DNA of 24,478 bases from CAZPBO01 sp964584815 (GTDB lineage: Bacteria; Planctomycetota; SKW154): the NCBI GenBank assembly GCA_964584815.1, contig CAZPBO010000037.1, positions 1-24,478 of the forward strand, given 5' to 3'. A program made the translations under genes and the position numbers. Shown here one piece after another: positions 16,050-24,404 of the stretch. The notes below the pieces were generated by a model. The model had not been told where the DNA came from and did not search any database. It was given only the letters and a program-made list of their open reading frames with translations. Positions within the stretch are counted from its first letter, which is position 1. Each line of letters begins with the position of its first letter.

Positions 16050-18134
16050 ATGTTTGAGAAATACAAAGAGAAGAAGAAGGAATACCGATACTGGGGGATG
16101 ACCAAAGGCGATTTGGTAAGACTTGTGTTTATGTTTGGGGCTTTCATCTTCGTAATCGCAATGATAGTGATAGTGCTGCCGCGGATAGTGCCACCGCCAC
16201 CGGGTAAATCAGGGCAAATTGTGAAGGTGCAGCCACCACGAACAGCGGGCGAGCCCGGCGCAAAAGCGTGGTTTGAGAAGATAAAGCAGGAAAAACTGCG
16301 GCAACTGCAGACAAAACAAGAAAAACTCCCCAAACCGAAAGAACCTTTCAAACCCGACACCAAACTGCTGAAAGAGATAAAAGACGATGACTATGTCGCC
16401 GACCTCAAAGGGGTAATATACCTTCTGCATAAGTTGAATTGGGCGAGAAAACCGCTTGAGGATGGAGGTGATGTTTCGGCGGCACTCAAAGAGCCGGCGA
16501 AGTGGCGTGGGAAAGTTGTGGATGTGGCAGGCAGGCTCTTATCACTTGAGAAAAAAAGGTTGCGCGAGAATCCATCTGGTCTGACCGAGGTCTGGGTGGC
16601 AAATGTCAGGACAAAAGTGGGGCGGATAACCTGCTATTTTTATGAGAAGGAATCGGTATTTGCGTCGGCGGAAGAATTTCCGGAGTATCAAGGTGATGAG
16701 GTTCGCATAAAGGGGCTGTTTCTGCAGAGGCTGCGAGAAGGGCGAGGCGTTGTTGTGGGCAGACGCCTTCTGCGAGAAGGCTACGGTCCGGGTCGTCCGT
16801 TAGAGCCGCAAAAACCTTGTGAGAAACTGGACAGGAAAGTGCTTGAGCGAATAGAGGATGGGGCGCCGAAGGTTGACGAGCAGGCGCTTTTGCACACGGT
16901 TTGGTGGCTCAACTCGCAACTGCGTGCGGAGTTTGAGAGATGGTTTCTGCCGAACTGCTGGCGCATAGACAAAGCGCTTGAGAACTACCAGAAGGCGCGG
17001 TTTGCACCCGTTTGGGTGGACGGCAGCCTGACGCAGATAAGGCTTCATCACCTCCCCAAAAACGCATCAGGTGTTGAGTGGGTCTTTGAGGGAACACTGC
17101 TAACGGAGGTGACCGACGAGCCCGTGCGGGTTTTCTTCTTTGAGGAAGAACGGGAGATAAAACTGCATAAGGGCACAGAGGAAGGAGACCTTGTGCGGGT
17201 GAAGGGGGTCTTGTTGGGGCGTCTGCGAACGAAGACAAGGGAAGGGGAAGTTGTGCAGGCGCCTGTGGTAGCGGCGCGGGGTTTGGAGTTTGTGGGAGAA
17301 AAAGGTGGCTCAACACCACCGCTTGTTCCCCTCCAAGAAAATGCCAAATTGTGGGAAGAAGCCCCCGTTAAGGCGGCAGAACCGTGGGAGAAAGGAGTGG
17401 AGTATGCGCTCCACTACATCAATTCTATGCCGTATGAGGAGTTCGCCCGTCTTGCCCGCAAGAAAGCGATATGGATAGGGCAGGCGTTTGACGCACCGCA
17501 ACGGAACTTCGGCAAACTGGTCTGGGTTGAGGGCAACCTCAACACCTGCGCGGAAGGTCCCAACACAAACTCCCTATCCGGCGTCAACCGTTATCTGTTT
17601 GGGCAGATATACTGCTTCCAGACGCGCAACAACTACATATGGTTTGTCTGCTGGGAGAAGGAGCGTGATTTCAACACTTACCGCGCCGCGGATATGCCGG
17701 GAGACCCTGTGCGGCTTTACGGGGTTTTTGTATGCACTTGGATGGCGAGGTATCCTTCAGGAGCGAGGTTTGAGATACCTGTTGTGGTTGGCAGAAGGCT
17801 GCTTGCCGCGCCGCAGCCAGATATGTTCGCCGAATTTCCGTGGGTGACGATGCTGATAATAGGTGGGGTGATATTTGCGATGACGGTGTTTTTCGTGCTG
17901 CGCTCGCGTCAGGAGATAAAAGCCACAAGCGAGGTGCTGCGTAAGGCGCGGGCGAAGATGGCGGCTGCCGCAGGCGCCAAGGTAAAGCCCGACCAGGGCG
18001 CCGCCCAACCAAACAAAGACGAGCCAAAACAGAAAGCCCCCCCTAACAGCAAGGATGAAAAAGGCAAAGAGCACGGCTCGGAAGAAAAACAGGAAAAGCC
18101 ACAGGATGCACCCAAACCGCCAAAAGACGACTAA
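16050..18134 (+). CDS. Two-TM protein with three tandem ~170-residue modules
   Basis: I do not recognise this 694-residue protein. It has a basic N-terminus, a TM helix at about 22-44 followed by a proline run, a long middle part, a second TM at about 595-620, and a Lys/Pro/Glu-rich tail. That predicts both ends in the cytoplasm and the middle outside. The middle holds three repeats whose beta parts begin near residues 150, 320 and 490, an even period of 170. Each starts with a helix (LLHKLNW, LHTVWWLNS, ALHYINSM), then a strand (VVDVAG, VWVDGSL, VWVEGNL), then a GDxVRxxGhhh strand (GDEVRIKG, GDLVRVKG, GDPVRLYG) and an end of VVGRRLL type (the second is VVAARGL). The strand pattern suggests an OB-like barrel. 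Its stop codon overlaps that of the PHP gene. Confidence 0.75.
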   Translation: MFEKYKEKKKEYRYWGMTKGDLVRLVFMFGAFIFVIAMIVIVLPRIVPPPPGKSGQIVKVQPPRTAGEPGAKAWFEKIKQEKLRQLQTKQEKLPKPKEPFKPDTKLLKEIKDDDYVADLKGVIYLLHKLNWARKPLEDGGDVSAALKEPAKWRGKVVDVAGRLLSLEKKRLRENPSGLTEVWVANVRTKVGRITCYFYEKESVFASAEEFPEYQGDEVRIKGLFLQRLREGRGVVVGRRLLREGYGPGRPLEPQKPCEKLDRKVLERIEDGAPKVDEQALLHTVWWLNSQLRAEFERWFLPNCWRIDKALENYQKARFAPVWVDGSLTQIRLHHLPKNASGVEWVFEGTLLTEVTDEPVRVFFFEEEREIKLHKGTEEGDLVRVKGVLLGRLRTKTREGEVVQAPVVAARGLEFVGEKGGSTPPLVPLQENAKLWEEAPVKAAEPWEKGVEYALHYINSMPYEEFARLARKKAIWIGQAFDAPQRNFGKLVWVEGNLNTCAEGPNTNSLSGVNRYLFGQIYCFQTRNNYIWFVCWEKERDFNTYRAADMPGDPVRLYGVFVCTWMARYPSGARFEIPVVVGRRLLAAPQPDMFAEFPWVTMLIIGGVIFAMTVFFVLRSRQEIKATSEVLRKARAKMAAAAGAKVKPDQGAAQPNKDEPKQKAPPNSKDEKGKEHGSEEKQEKPQDAPKPPKDD

Positions 18135-18931
18135 AACAGCCGCAAGAACGGTTCAATCTTTTCTTGTGGCACGCTTACGCCGAAGGTCTCCTCTTCGGTA
18201 AAACCGTGCCAGTCGGAGCCGAATGTGAGCAGAAGCCCCATATCAAGAGCGGTCTTCTCATAGTAAAGGGCGAATTGCGTGCGCCGCTTCATGCATATCT
18301 CAACCCCGCACAACCCCGCTTCTGCAAACTCCTTTATGTATCGGTCAAACTGCGCTGGCTCGGGATGCGCCCAGACCGATATCGCATCCGAACTTGAAAG
18401 AATCTTAAAGAGTCTGTGGGGTGTGAGAGTGGGCGGGGGTATCAGTCCCGCCTCAGCGGTGAGGAAACGGGTGAACGCCTCATAGATGCTTGAGGCGTAG
18501 CCCTGCTCCACAAGTGCCCGCGCTATGTGACTGCGGCTCACACTCCTGCCACCCACAAACTTCAGCACATCCTCATAACCCACCCGAAAGCCCTTCTTCC
18601 GCAGGTTCAAAAGGCATAACTTCATCCTGCTCACCCGCTCCTCTTGCAGATTCTCCAGTATCCTCTGTATCTCCCCGCCAACTCCGCGTGGGAAATATCC
18701 CAATATGTGTATCTCCTCACCGTTGTAGAAAGATGAGAACTCAACGCCCAGAATCACCTTTATGCGGTCCCCGGCGGCTTCCAGTCCCGCAAGTGACCCC
18801 TGTATCGTGTCGTGGTCGGTCAGCGATATCACCGAAAGCCCCGCCTCTATCGCCTTCTCCACCACATAAGACGGCTCATACTTGCCATCGCTCATCGTCG
18901 TGTGCAGATGCAAATCAATTCTTGCTTCCAC
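18131..18931 (-). CDS. PHP-domain phosphoesterase (RNase AM / nucleoside 3',5'-bisphosphate phosphatase type)
   Basis: Metal-dependent phosphoesterase of the polymerase-and-histidinol-phosphatase family, close to YciV-like 5'-3' exoribonuclease/bisphosphatase proteins. Metal-site motifs: DLHLHTTMSDG at about 6-16, SLTDHDT near 37, HILGYF near 76, VWAHPEP near 200 and FGSDWHG near 245. The GTG at 18931 has GGAGGAG upstream and begins right before the first metal motif, as in relatives; the GTG at 18964 has no such site. It is alone on its strand, divergent from the coiled-coil gene and convergent with the three-module gene, with overlapping stops (CTAA at 18131-18134). The substrate is inferred from family resemblance. 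Confidence 0.88.
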   Translation of the reverse strand: MEARIDLHLHTTMSDGKYEPSYVVEKAIEAGLSVISLTDHDTIQGSLAGLEAAGDRIKVILGVEFSSFYNGEEIHILGYFPRGVGGEIQRILENLQEERVSRMKLCLLNLRKKGFRVGYEDVLKFVGGRSVSRSHIARALVEQGYASSIYEAFTRFLTAEAGLIPPPTLTPHRLFKILSSSDAISVWAHPEPAQFDRYIKEFAEAGLCGVEICMKRRTQFALYYEKTALDMGLLLTFGSDWHGFTEEETFGVSVPQEKIEPFLRLF

Positions 18932-19007
18932 ATCCTTCTCCTCCGCAGAAACGATTTTACACACTTTCTACCGATAAAGCAACAGTATCGGCAGTCATCC
19001 TGAAGAC

Positions 19008-19036
19008 TTGCAGAGCGGTTGTGTTTTGCGTAAAAT
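19008..19036 (+). promoter_or_regulatory. Sigma70-like promoter of the coiled-coil/HEAT pair
   Basis: TTGCAG (19008-19013), a 17-bp spacer and TAAAAT (19031-19036). Transcription would begin near 19043, about 18 nt before the ATG at 19061, which has GGAGAG upstream. Confidence 0.5.
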
Positions 19037-19060
19037 GGCTGCGGTGCTTGGAGAGATTTT

Positions 19061-19855
19061 ATGGGGTTGTTTGGAAAACTGTTCGGGAAGAAAGGCGGGG
19101 TGGAGCGGCAGCAGGCGAGCACAGAACCTGTTCCGCCGCTTGCGACCGCCCAACCCCCCGAATCGCTGCTTGAAGTTCTGGCACAGGAGAGAAAACAGAC
19201 TATTGCTCGTCTCAACGAATGGATGAACAATATTTTGTCTCTGGTTGACGGACTGAAGCAGCATATTGAGACGCAGCAGGAGACACTTTTTGCGCTTGAG
19301 GCAGGGGTCAAACAGCAGGTAGAAGGGATAAAGGCGGTGACCCAACTGATGCGGGAGCAGGGTGAGCGGTTGGAGCGCGTGGCAAGCGGAGTTGAGGTTC
19401 TGCCGGAGTTGAGCCGTCTTCCATCCATATCAGAAGAGCAGAAAAGGCTGCTTGAAAAGGTGGAGGTGCGCTTAAAGGAGCAGCAGACGAGAAGCGAGGC
19501 GCTGCTATCAGTCTTTCAGGACATATCGCAGAAACTGGACGCGTTGCCGGCAGAAGAGCGCCGCCAAGCATCCATCTTAAAAGAGTTGGTCAGCCGCCTT
19601 GAGGCGGCAACAAAAGAAGAGACCGCCGTCAGGGAAAATATCCAAGCACTGCGCGATGTCCTCTCTAATGTCGCCGAGAATATGCGCCAGCAGGCAAAAC
19701 TGATTGAGGCGGTGGAGACGAGCCAGAGAATAGGTCTGCGGGAGTTGGTTGATGCGGTGAAGCGCCGCTCAAAGACGCTGATGTGGATAGTGGGTGTAGG
19801 TGTGGTGGGCGCGCTGGCGGCAGCGGTCGCCGCCATAATCATCGCCGCAACTTAA
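19061..19855 (+). CDS. Tail-anchored coiled-coil protein
   Basis: A 264-residue protein not matching a family I know. It begins with MGLFGKLFGKKGG and a Pro-rich stretch, then a long Glu/Gln/Lys/Leu-rich segment at about 36-235 with heptad-like hydrophobic spacing, and a TM helix at about 241-262 (WIVGVGVVGALAAAVAA) just before the end. A C-terminal anchor with a cytoplasmic coiled coil is the simplest topology. It ends 10 nt before the HEAT/STN-like gene, and both are read from one promoter. Such proteins can act as membrane scaffolds or resemble methyl-accepting signal parts, but no signalling motif is visible. Confidence 0.7.
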   Translation: MGLFGKLFGKKGGVERQQASTEPVPPLATAQPPESLLEVLAQERKQTIARLNEWMNNILSLVDGLKQHIETQQETLFALEAGVKQQVEGIKAVTQLMREQGERLERVASGVEVLPELSRLPSISEEQKRLLEKVEVRLKEQQTRSEALLSVFQDISQKLDALPAEERRQASILKELVSRLEAATKEETAVRENIQALRDVLSNVAENMRQQAKLIEAVETSQRIGLRELVDAVKRRSKTLMWIVGVGVVGALAAAVAAIIIAAT

Positions 19856-19865
19856 GGAGAACCAT

Positions 19866-21923
19866 ATGTGCCGCCTTCTGCCCTTAATCTTCCTTACCCT
19901 GCTTATCCCCGCCCTATCCGCCGACCAGACCGACCAACTCATCCGCCAACTCTCATCAGACGATTACGCCACGCGCAAAGCCGCCTTCACCCAACTTGCC
20001 AAAATGTGCCCCGCCATAGAACAGCGCCTTAAACAAGCACAAAAAGATGCCTCCGCGCAAGCCCGTTACTCCATCGCAAAACTCCTGCGCCTCTGCCATA
20101 TCCGAAAACAGCAGGCGCGGATTAAGAAGTTGCTTCTGGATGCGGGGATAGACGAGAAAAAAGCATCCAGAACAGTCGCGATGCTGTTCGGGACAGGACA
20201 GGGCATGCGTGCGGCAGCGCTTATGACAATCGCCAAAGGGGCGCCAAAAACCCTGCCAGCGCTCTTTGCCGCCGCAGAAGACCTAACCGATGAGGTAGTG
20301 GTGCAGGCGCTTGTGCTGGCTGCACACGCCTGCGCTTCCGCAGGCAGCACCCCGCAGAAGAGTCTGTTCTGGGCGCTCTTTAAGCGGCGACCAGAACCCG
20401 AACAACCACCACAATTCGTCAACGCACTACTGGCGGTAGCGGACTTACAAGACGCAAAGACGGCTGAGGCGATAGCGCAACTGTGCGCGGATGGGCGCGA
20501 ACTCGCCGCCGCCGAAGCGCGCCTAAGACTCTCCAAAAACCCCTCCGTCGTCACCACACTCCTACGCCTCGTCATTGACAAAAATGCTCATGTGAGACAG
20601 CAGGCAACCCTCTGCCTTCAAAGTGCCACCACGATATGCGATGCTATCCCTCTGCCCGACGCCTGCCAGAAATGGGCGAAAAAGGCGCTTAAGAGTGAAA
20701 ATGATACCATACGGCACGCGGTGGCGGATGTGGTGGCGCACTGCCCGTCCGACTGGGCAAAAAGAATGGCTCTGTCGTTTCTTGACAACACAGATGACGC
20801 GATTGTGGTTTCGGGTATAGAGGCGGCGGGGAGATGGAGGATGAAGGAAGCGGTGGCGCGTCTGGGCGTCTTTACACTGGAGGCAAGATTTGTGAAAGCG
20901 GCTGCAGAAGCGCTGGCGCAAATCGGAACAGAGGAAGCAGTAAAAGCGTTGAAACACGCCGCCCTCCATTCAAACACCCCCTACCGCGCCCCCATCTACG
21001 ACGCACTCATCAAACTGCAGAAACAAAAAACCGCCGATATCCTGCTCACCGCCTTGCTGCGCTTAAAGACTCCACAAGAAAAGCGGGAGGTTCAGAACTA
21101 CCTGGCAAGGCTGTTTGCCCGCCATTTCGGCAAGGAGCAGGAAAACGCGCTGATAGGGTTGCTGCGCAGGGCGGACAGCGACCCTGCAGCGGCGCTTGTT
21201 GCGGCTGACCTCCTCGGACAGTTCGGCACAAAAAGAGCCGAAAGAGCGCTGACAGAGATGATGAAAACACCCAACAGGTTGCTTGCGGTCAAGCCCTACT
21301 GCCTTATGCGGGGAGCAGAGGAGGCAAAGAAGTGGCTGATAAGAGGGGGGATGGAGTCGTTTCGCGCCGCGGAGGCGCTTGCTATTCTGGGCAATGCCGA
21401 ACCGCTCCTGCGTCTGTCGCGGCTTCAGGAAAACATAACCGCGCCGCTCAAAAAAGCCGTCCGTAACGCCGCCGCCTCCGCACGCGCCTCTCTCATCTTC
21501 TGGAACGGAAACCCCGATGAAATCATCTCCCTCAAAAAAGACCAAAGCCTCTACAGCATCGCACAACTCCTTGCCAAAAAACACAACCTGCTTTTACGCA
21601 CAGACCTCGGTGTGGCGCTCATAACAGGCAAAGAAAACCTTGCCAGACTTGTTGCCACAACCATAAAGAGTGACGGCAGTCTGAAAGTGGAGCGGATGCT
21701 GGCAACAGTTGTGCTTGAGGGAGAAACTGTGGAACAGGCGTTAGGGCAACTCTCCCCGCTCTTTGAGATGAAGGTGGGAAAAGGAGTTGTTGGCAAGAAA
21801 CTGCCGCTTTATGGGGTGATGTTGGATGTGCGTGTTCTGGATGCGTTAAGGCTGATATCAGCGGCAAGTGGCGTGCAGATTCGGATAGAGGAAGGCAAAC
21901 TAGTAGTGGAGGCAAAAAAATAG
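19866..21923 (+). CDS. Secreted HEAT-repeat protein with STN-like C-terminus
   Basis: A 685-residue protein. An N-terminal signal peptide (MCRLLPLIFLTLLIPALSA) is followed by a helical solenoid (about 20-540) with HEAT-like units such as DYATRKAAFTQLAKM, HVRQQATLCLQSA and VKAAAEALAQIGTEEAVKAL. The last 130 residues change character: SLYSIAQLLAKKHNLLLRTD and VEQALGQLSPLF, then VLDALRLISAASGVQIRIEE, resemble the short N-terminal (STN) domains of secretins and TonB-dependent transducers. The ATG has AAGGAG 6 nt upstream and follows the coiled-coil gene by 10 nt. It is probably periplasmic, acting through protein contacts; no enzymatic motif is seen. Confidence 0.78.
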   Translation: MCRLLPLIFLTLLIPALSADQTDQLIRQLSSDDYATRKAAFTQLAKMCPAIEQRLKQAQKDASAQARYSIAKLLRLCHIRKQQARIKKLLLDAGIDEKKASRTVAMLFGTGQGMRAAALMTIAKGAPKTLPALFAAAEDLTDEVVVQALVLAAHACASAGSTPQKSLFWALFKRRPEPEQPPQFVNALLAVADLQDAKTAEAIAQLCADGRELAAAEARLRLSKNPSVVTTLLRLVIDKNAHVRQQATLCLQSATTICDAIPLPDACQKWAKKALKSENDTIRHAVADVVAHCPSDWAKRMALSFLDNTDDAIVVSGIEAAGRWRMKEAVARLGVFTLEARFVKAAAEALAQIGTEEAVKALKHAALHSNTPYRAPIYDALIKLQKQKTADILLTALLRLKTPQEKREVQNYLARLFARHFGKEQENALIGLLRRADSDPAAALVAADLLGQFGTKRAERALTEMMKTPNRLLAVKPYCLMRGAEEAKKWLIRGGMESFRAAEALAILGNAEPLLRLSRLQENITAPLKKAVRNAAASARASLIFWNGNPDEIISLKKDQSLYSIAQLLAKKHNLLLRTDLGVALITGKENLARLVATTIKSDGSLKVERMLATVVLEGETVEQALGQLSPLFEMKVGKGVVGKKLPLYGVMLDVRVLDALRLISAASGVQIRIEEGKLVVEAKK

Positions 21924-21945
21924 GGGCGCTTTCAGAAAGCGCCCC
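21914..21945 (-). terminator. Intrinsic terminator of the vWA gene
   Basis: A 10-bp perfect GC-rich stem (GGGGCGCTTT at 21923-21932 with AAAGCGCCCC at 21936-21945, 3-nt loop). On the minus strand it is followed by TATTTTTTT (plus 21914-21922), a good U tract; on the plus strand the following bases CCACACTTTA are poor. It therefore ends the minus-strand gene that stops at 21965 and overlaps the 3' end of the plus-strand HEAT gene. Confidence 0.85.
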
Positions 21946-21964
21946 CACACTTTACGCCGTGTAA

Positions 21965-22882
21965 TCAGCGCACCTCGGTGAAGGTGCCACCTGTCGCTTG
22001 GGCAACATCCTTCAACATCTGTTTGCCGAGATTCCAGACCCTGTTAGAGTAGTGGCTGCTTGTGGCAAGACAGTGACCGAAAGTGTAAACGGTAACACCG
22101 GCGGCTTTGCAAGAGTTGATTATCTCCTTACCCGCCTGAGGCACCTCCCATACCAGATTGCCGTCTATCTCCTGCCACCACTTTCCATAAAGGGATGTGT
22201 TGACTCCGTCGGTATGGAGAATGATAGTTTCAACGCCCTTCACCTTAAGTGCTCTCTTAACAGCGTCGTGAATCGGCGTGCCACCATACGGATGAAAACT
22301 GCCAATCCACGATATAGCCTGCGCTTTGTTCTGCGGTGTTGCGTCCTTCACCTCCCCCCAAAGGGTGTGAATGGACATAACCGCATCCGCCATCCACCCT
22401 ACCCGTGGCGGACTTGCATAACGCAGATTGGTTATACCGCAGGAATAGACCACAGCACTGAACTTGGCGTTTTCGCTTAAGCCCATCACACTCTTTCTGA
22501 ACTCCGCCACCAAATGCTGCCATTTGGACGGATTCTGTATCACCTTACCGTTCTCATCTGTTATGGGATGCCCCACAGACCAACCCATAGAACCTGTCTT
22601 ATCCAGAACAAAGACCACCTTGTCTGCCTCAACTTCCTCATCAAAGAACTCAACAGGTGGCTCTTCATCTTCATCCTCCTCGTCCTCACCCGTCTGCTCC
22701 TCTTCCTCCTGAGTATCCGATTCGTCCCAATCCGTAGGACGGGTGGGCTTAGGCACCGGCAGGTCAACTCTCTCATCGTCGTTGCGTGGTCTGTAAACAT
22801 CTTGCGCATAAAGTGAGGCAACAACAGCCGCAACGAGCAGACCCGCAACCACAACCACAACAATCAGAACAAGCCTATTCAT
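21965..22882 (-). CDS. Membrane-anchored von Willebrand factor A domain protein
   Basis: A 305-residue protein: an N-terminal anchor or signal (about 3-25, MNRLVLIVVVVVAG), an acidic linker rich in Glu and Asp (about 45-85), then a vWA domain to the end. The MIDAS metal site is DKTGS (about 94-98), with the threonine of GGTPIHDA and the aspartate of HTDG as the other elements, so metal-dependent ligand binding is likely intact. The end VAQATGGTFTEV is typical of bacterial vWA domains. I chose the ATG at 22882 (GAGGAG about 9 nt upstream) over the GTG at 22903. It is a single gene with its own promoter and terminator. Role unknown; probably extracytoplasmic. Confidence 0.85.
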   Translation of the reverse strand: MNRLVLIVVVVVAGLLVAAVVASLYAQDVYRPRNDDERVDLPVPKPTRPTDWDESDTQEEEEQTGEDEEDEDEEPPVEFFDEEVEADKVVFVLDKTGSMGWSVGHPITDENGKVIQNPSKWQHLVAEFRKSVMGLSENAKFSAVVYSCGITNLRYASPPRVGWMADAVMSIHTLWGEVKDATPQNKAQAISWIGSFHPYGGTPIHDAVKRALKVKGVETIILHTDGVNTSLYGKWWQEIDGNLVWEVPQAGKEIINSCKAAGVTVYTFGHCLATSSHYSNRVWNLGKQMLKDVAQATGGTFTEVR

Positions 22883-22910
22883 AACCCGTCTCCTCGGGAA
22901 CACTCCATAA

Positions 22911-22939
22911 ATTATGACGCAAAATTACGCAATTGCCAA
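22911..22939 (-). promoter_or_regulatory. Sigma70-like promoter of the vWA gene
   Basis: On the minus strand TTGGCA (plus 22934-22939), a 17-bp spacer and CATAAT (plus 22911-22916). The start would be near 22904, just before the ribosome binding site. A 12-bp palindrome (22944-22955) lies 4 bp upstream of the -35. Confidence 0.6.
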
Positions 22940-22943
22940 CGCG

Positions 22944-23012
22944 TTTGGCGCCAAAAACCGCCAAATTTTTCCAAACAACCAGTTTGGAGCGTAGAATTTC
23001 TTCGCAGAAATT
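22944..23012. repeat. Three consecutive inverted repeats in the divergent region
   Basis: Perfect palindrome TTTGGCGCCAAA (22944-22955); CCAAAC-N5-GTTTGG (22971-22987); and AATTTCT-N4-AGAAATT (22995-23012). The first two share a TTTGG half-site and fit a repressor or activator with two sites between the divergent promoters. The third would lie in the leader of the downstream gene, ending 3 nt before its GGAGG. Confidence 0.5.
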
Positions 23013-23027
23013 TTTGGAGGGTTTGTC

Positions 23028-24278
23028 GTGGCAGATGTGAAGAAGCCGTTGAAGCGTCGTCCCATTGCCGCCGCGAAGACTATGAAGAAGATTATGGCGG
23101 ACTACTTCTATTCATTGGATGCCGCCGCAAAAGACCCCAACCGCAAAGTCGCTTGGTGCACCTCTGTGGGACCTGCAGAACTTCTGCTTGCCTTCGGTTT
23201 TGAGGTCTACTATCCAGAAAACCACGGCGCAATGCTGGGCGCTACCCGCACCGCCAGCGACTACATCCCCCTCGCCAACGCCATAGGCTACTCCCCCGAT
23301 ATATGTTCCTATCTGACATCCGATATTGGCGCCTTCCTTAAAGGAGAAACCCCGCTCTCCAAAGCCTATCCCGGTATTGAGTCGGTGCCGAAGCCCGACA
23401 TTCTGGTTTACAATACCAACCAGTGCCGCGATGTGCAGGACTGGTTTATGTGGTTCGCCCGCCGCTTCGGCGTTCCCTGTGTGGGTATCCACACCCATCG
23501 TTGTCTCCCTGAAGTGTCGGAACCCCATATCAAGGATGTGGCGGAGCAAATGCGTGCGCTCATCCCCATCCTTGAGGAAGTAAGCGGCAGAAAGTTTGAT
23601 ATGGACCGCTTCCGCGAAGTGGTGGCGCTTAGCCGCCGATGCTCGCAACTCTGGAGAGAAGTCCTTGAGACCGCCTCCCACATCCCCTCCCCGCTTACCT
23701 TCTTTGACGGCTGCATCCATATGGCGCTCGCGGTGGTTCTGCGTGGCACACAGACCGCCATTGACTACTACGAACAGTTGCTCGCCGAACTGAAAGAACG
23801 GGTCAAAAACGGCATCGGCGCAATCCCAGAAGAGCGCTTCCGCGTCTACTGGGAAGGAATGCCTATATGGGGCAAACTGCGCGAGTTGAGCGAACTCTTC
23901 TGGGACCTGAAAACCTGTGTTGTCGCATCCACATACTGCAACTCCTGGATATTTGAACAGTTTGACCCAGAACAACCGTTTGAGTCTATGGCACGCGCTT
24001 ACACAGAACTCTTCATCGTTCGCGATGAGGGATGGAAAGAGAAATATATAGAAAGGATGCACAAAATCTTCAAGTTCAACGGAATAATCTTCCACGATGC
24101 CAAGACTTGTCCAAGCAACACCAATAGCCGCTACGGGATGCCGCAGCGATTAAGTGAAAAACTGGGAATTCCCTGTGTGACGATAAACGGCGACTTAAAC
24201 GACCTGCGCCTTTACAGCGAAGAGCAGGCAAAGACACAGATAGAAGCGTTGGTTGAGCAGATGGCACAGGCGGTGTGA
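23028..24278 (+). CDS. 2-hydroxyacyl-CoA dehydratase / benzoyl-CoA reductase D-component subunit
   Basis: Iron-sulfur subunit of the HgdB/BcrB-C family (416 aa), which carries a [4Fe-4S] cluster and removes water from 2-hydroxyacyl-CoA, or reduces benzoyl-CoA, after ATP-driven activation. Family features: WCTSVGPAELLLAFG (Cys44), SPDICSYLTSDIG (Cys93), TNQCRDVQDW (Cys133) and AKTCPSNTNSRYG near 363, matching the usual cysteine positions. The GTG start has GGAGG 7 nt upstream. The partner subunit and the ATP-dependent activator are not in this window; they may lie to the right. A four-base GTGA overlap joins it to a small ORF. The substrate cannot be assigned; a maturation or double-cubane-type relative is possible. 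Confidence 0.85.
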   Translation: MADVKKPLKRRPIAAAKTMKKIMADYFYSLDAAAKDPNRKVAWCTSVGPAELLLAFGFEVYYPENHGAMLGATRTASDYIPLANAIGYSPDICSYLTSDIGAFLKGETPLSKAYPGIESVPKPDILVYNTNQCRDVQDWFMWFARRFGVPCVGIHTHRCLPEVSEPHIKDVAEQMRALIPILEEVSGRKFDMDRFREVVALSRRCSQLWREVLETASHIPSPLTFFDGCIHMALAVVLRGTQTAIDYYEQLLAELKERVKNGIGAIPEERFRVYWEGMPIWGKLRELSELFWDLKTCVVASTYCNSWIFEQFDPEQPFESMARAYTELFIVRDEGWKEKYIERMHKIFKFNGIIFHDAKTCPSNTNSRYGMPQRLSEKLGIPCVTINGDLNDLRLYSEEQAKTQIEALVEQMAQAV

Positions 24279-24370
24279 AAAAGCCAAACTGGTCGCTTGC
24301 CCCACTTTTTTGGGCGTTGTTTGTCTTTTTTGCGCAAGGATGTTGCGGCAGGTGCGTCTTAATGTTGTGA
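24275..24370 (+). CDS. Tiny lipoprotein-like ORF, 31 aa
   Basis: Read from the GTG overlapping the stop of the dehydratase subunit (GTGA at 24275-24278). The product has a basic start (MKKPNWS), a hydrophobic stretch and a lipobox-like FAQGCC, then GRCVLML. It is short, with no strong ribosome binding site of its own, so it would depend on coupling. T-rich runs in the same segment (24308-24313 and 24327-24332) with GCCC/GGGC around the first may also be a weak hairpin, so this may be non-coding. Confidence 0.3.
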   Translation: MKKPNWSLAPLFWALFVFFAQGCCGRCVLML

Positions 24371-24404
24371 CAGGTTTGCAAAGAACGGTTTTGGAGGATT
24401 TGTG

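Noticed and set aside
23112..24095. 327-codon minus-strand open frame
   Set aside because: Antisense to the dehydratase subunit, whose cysteine motifs and ribosome binding site are clear; the antisense product shows no family features.
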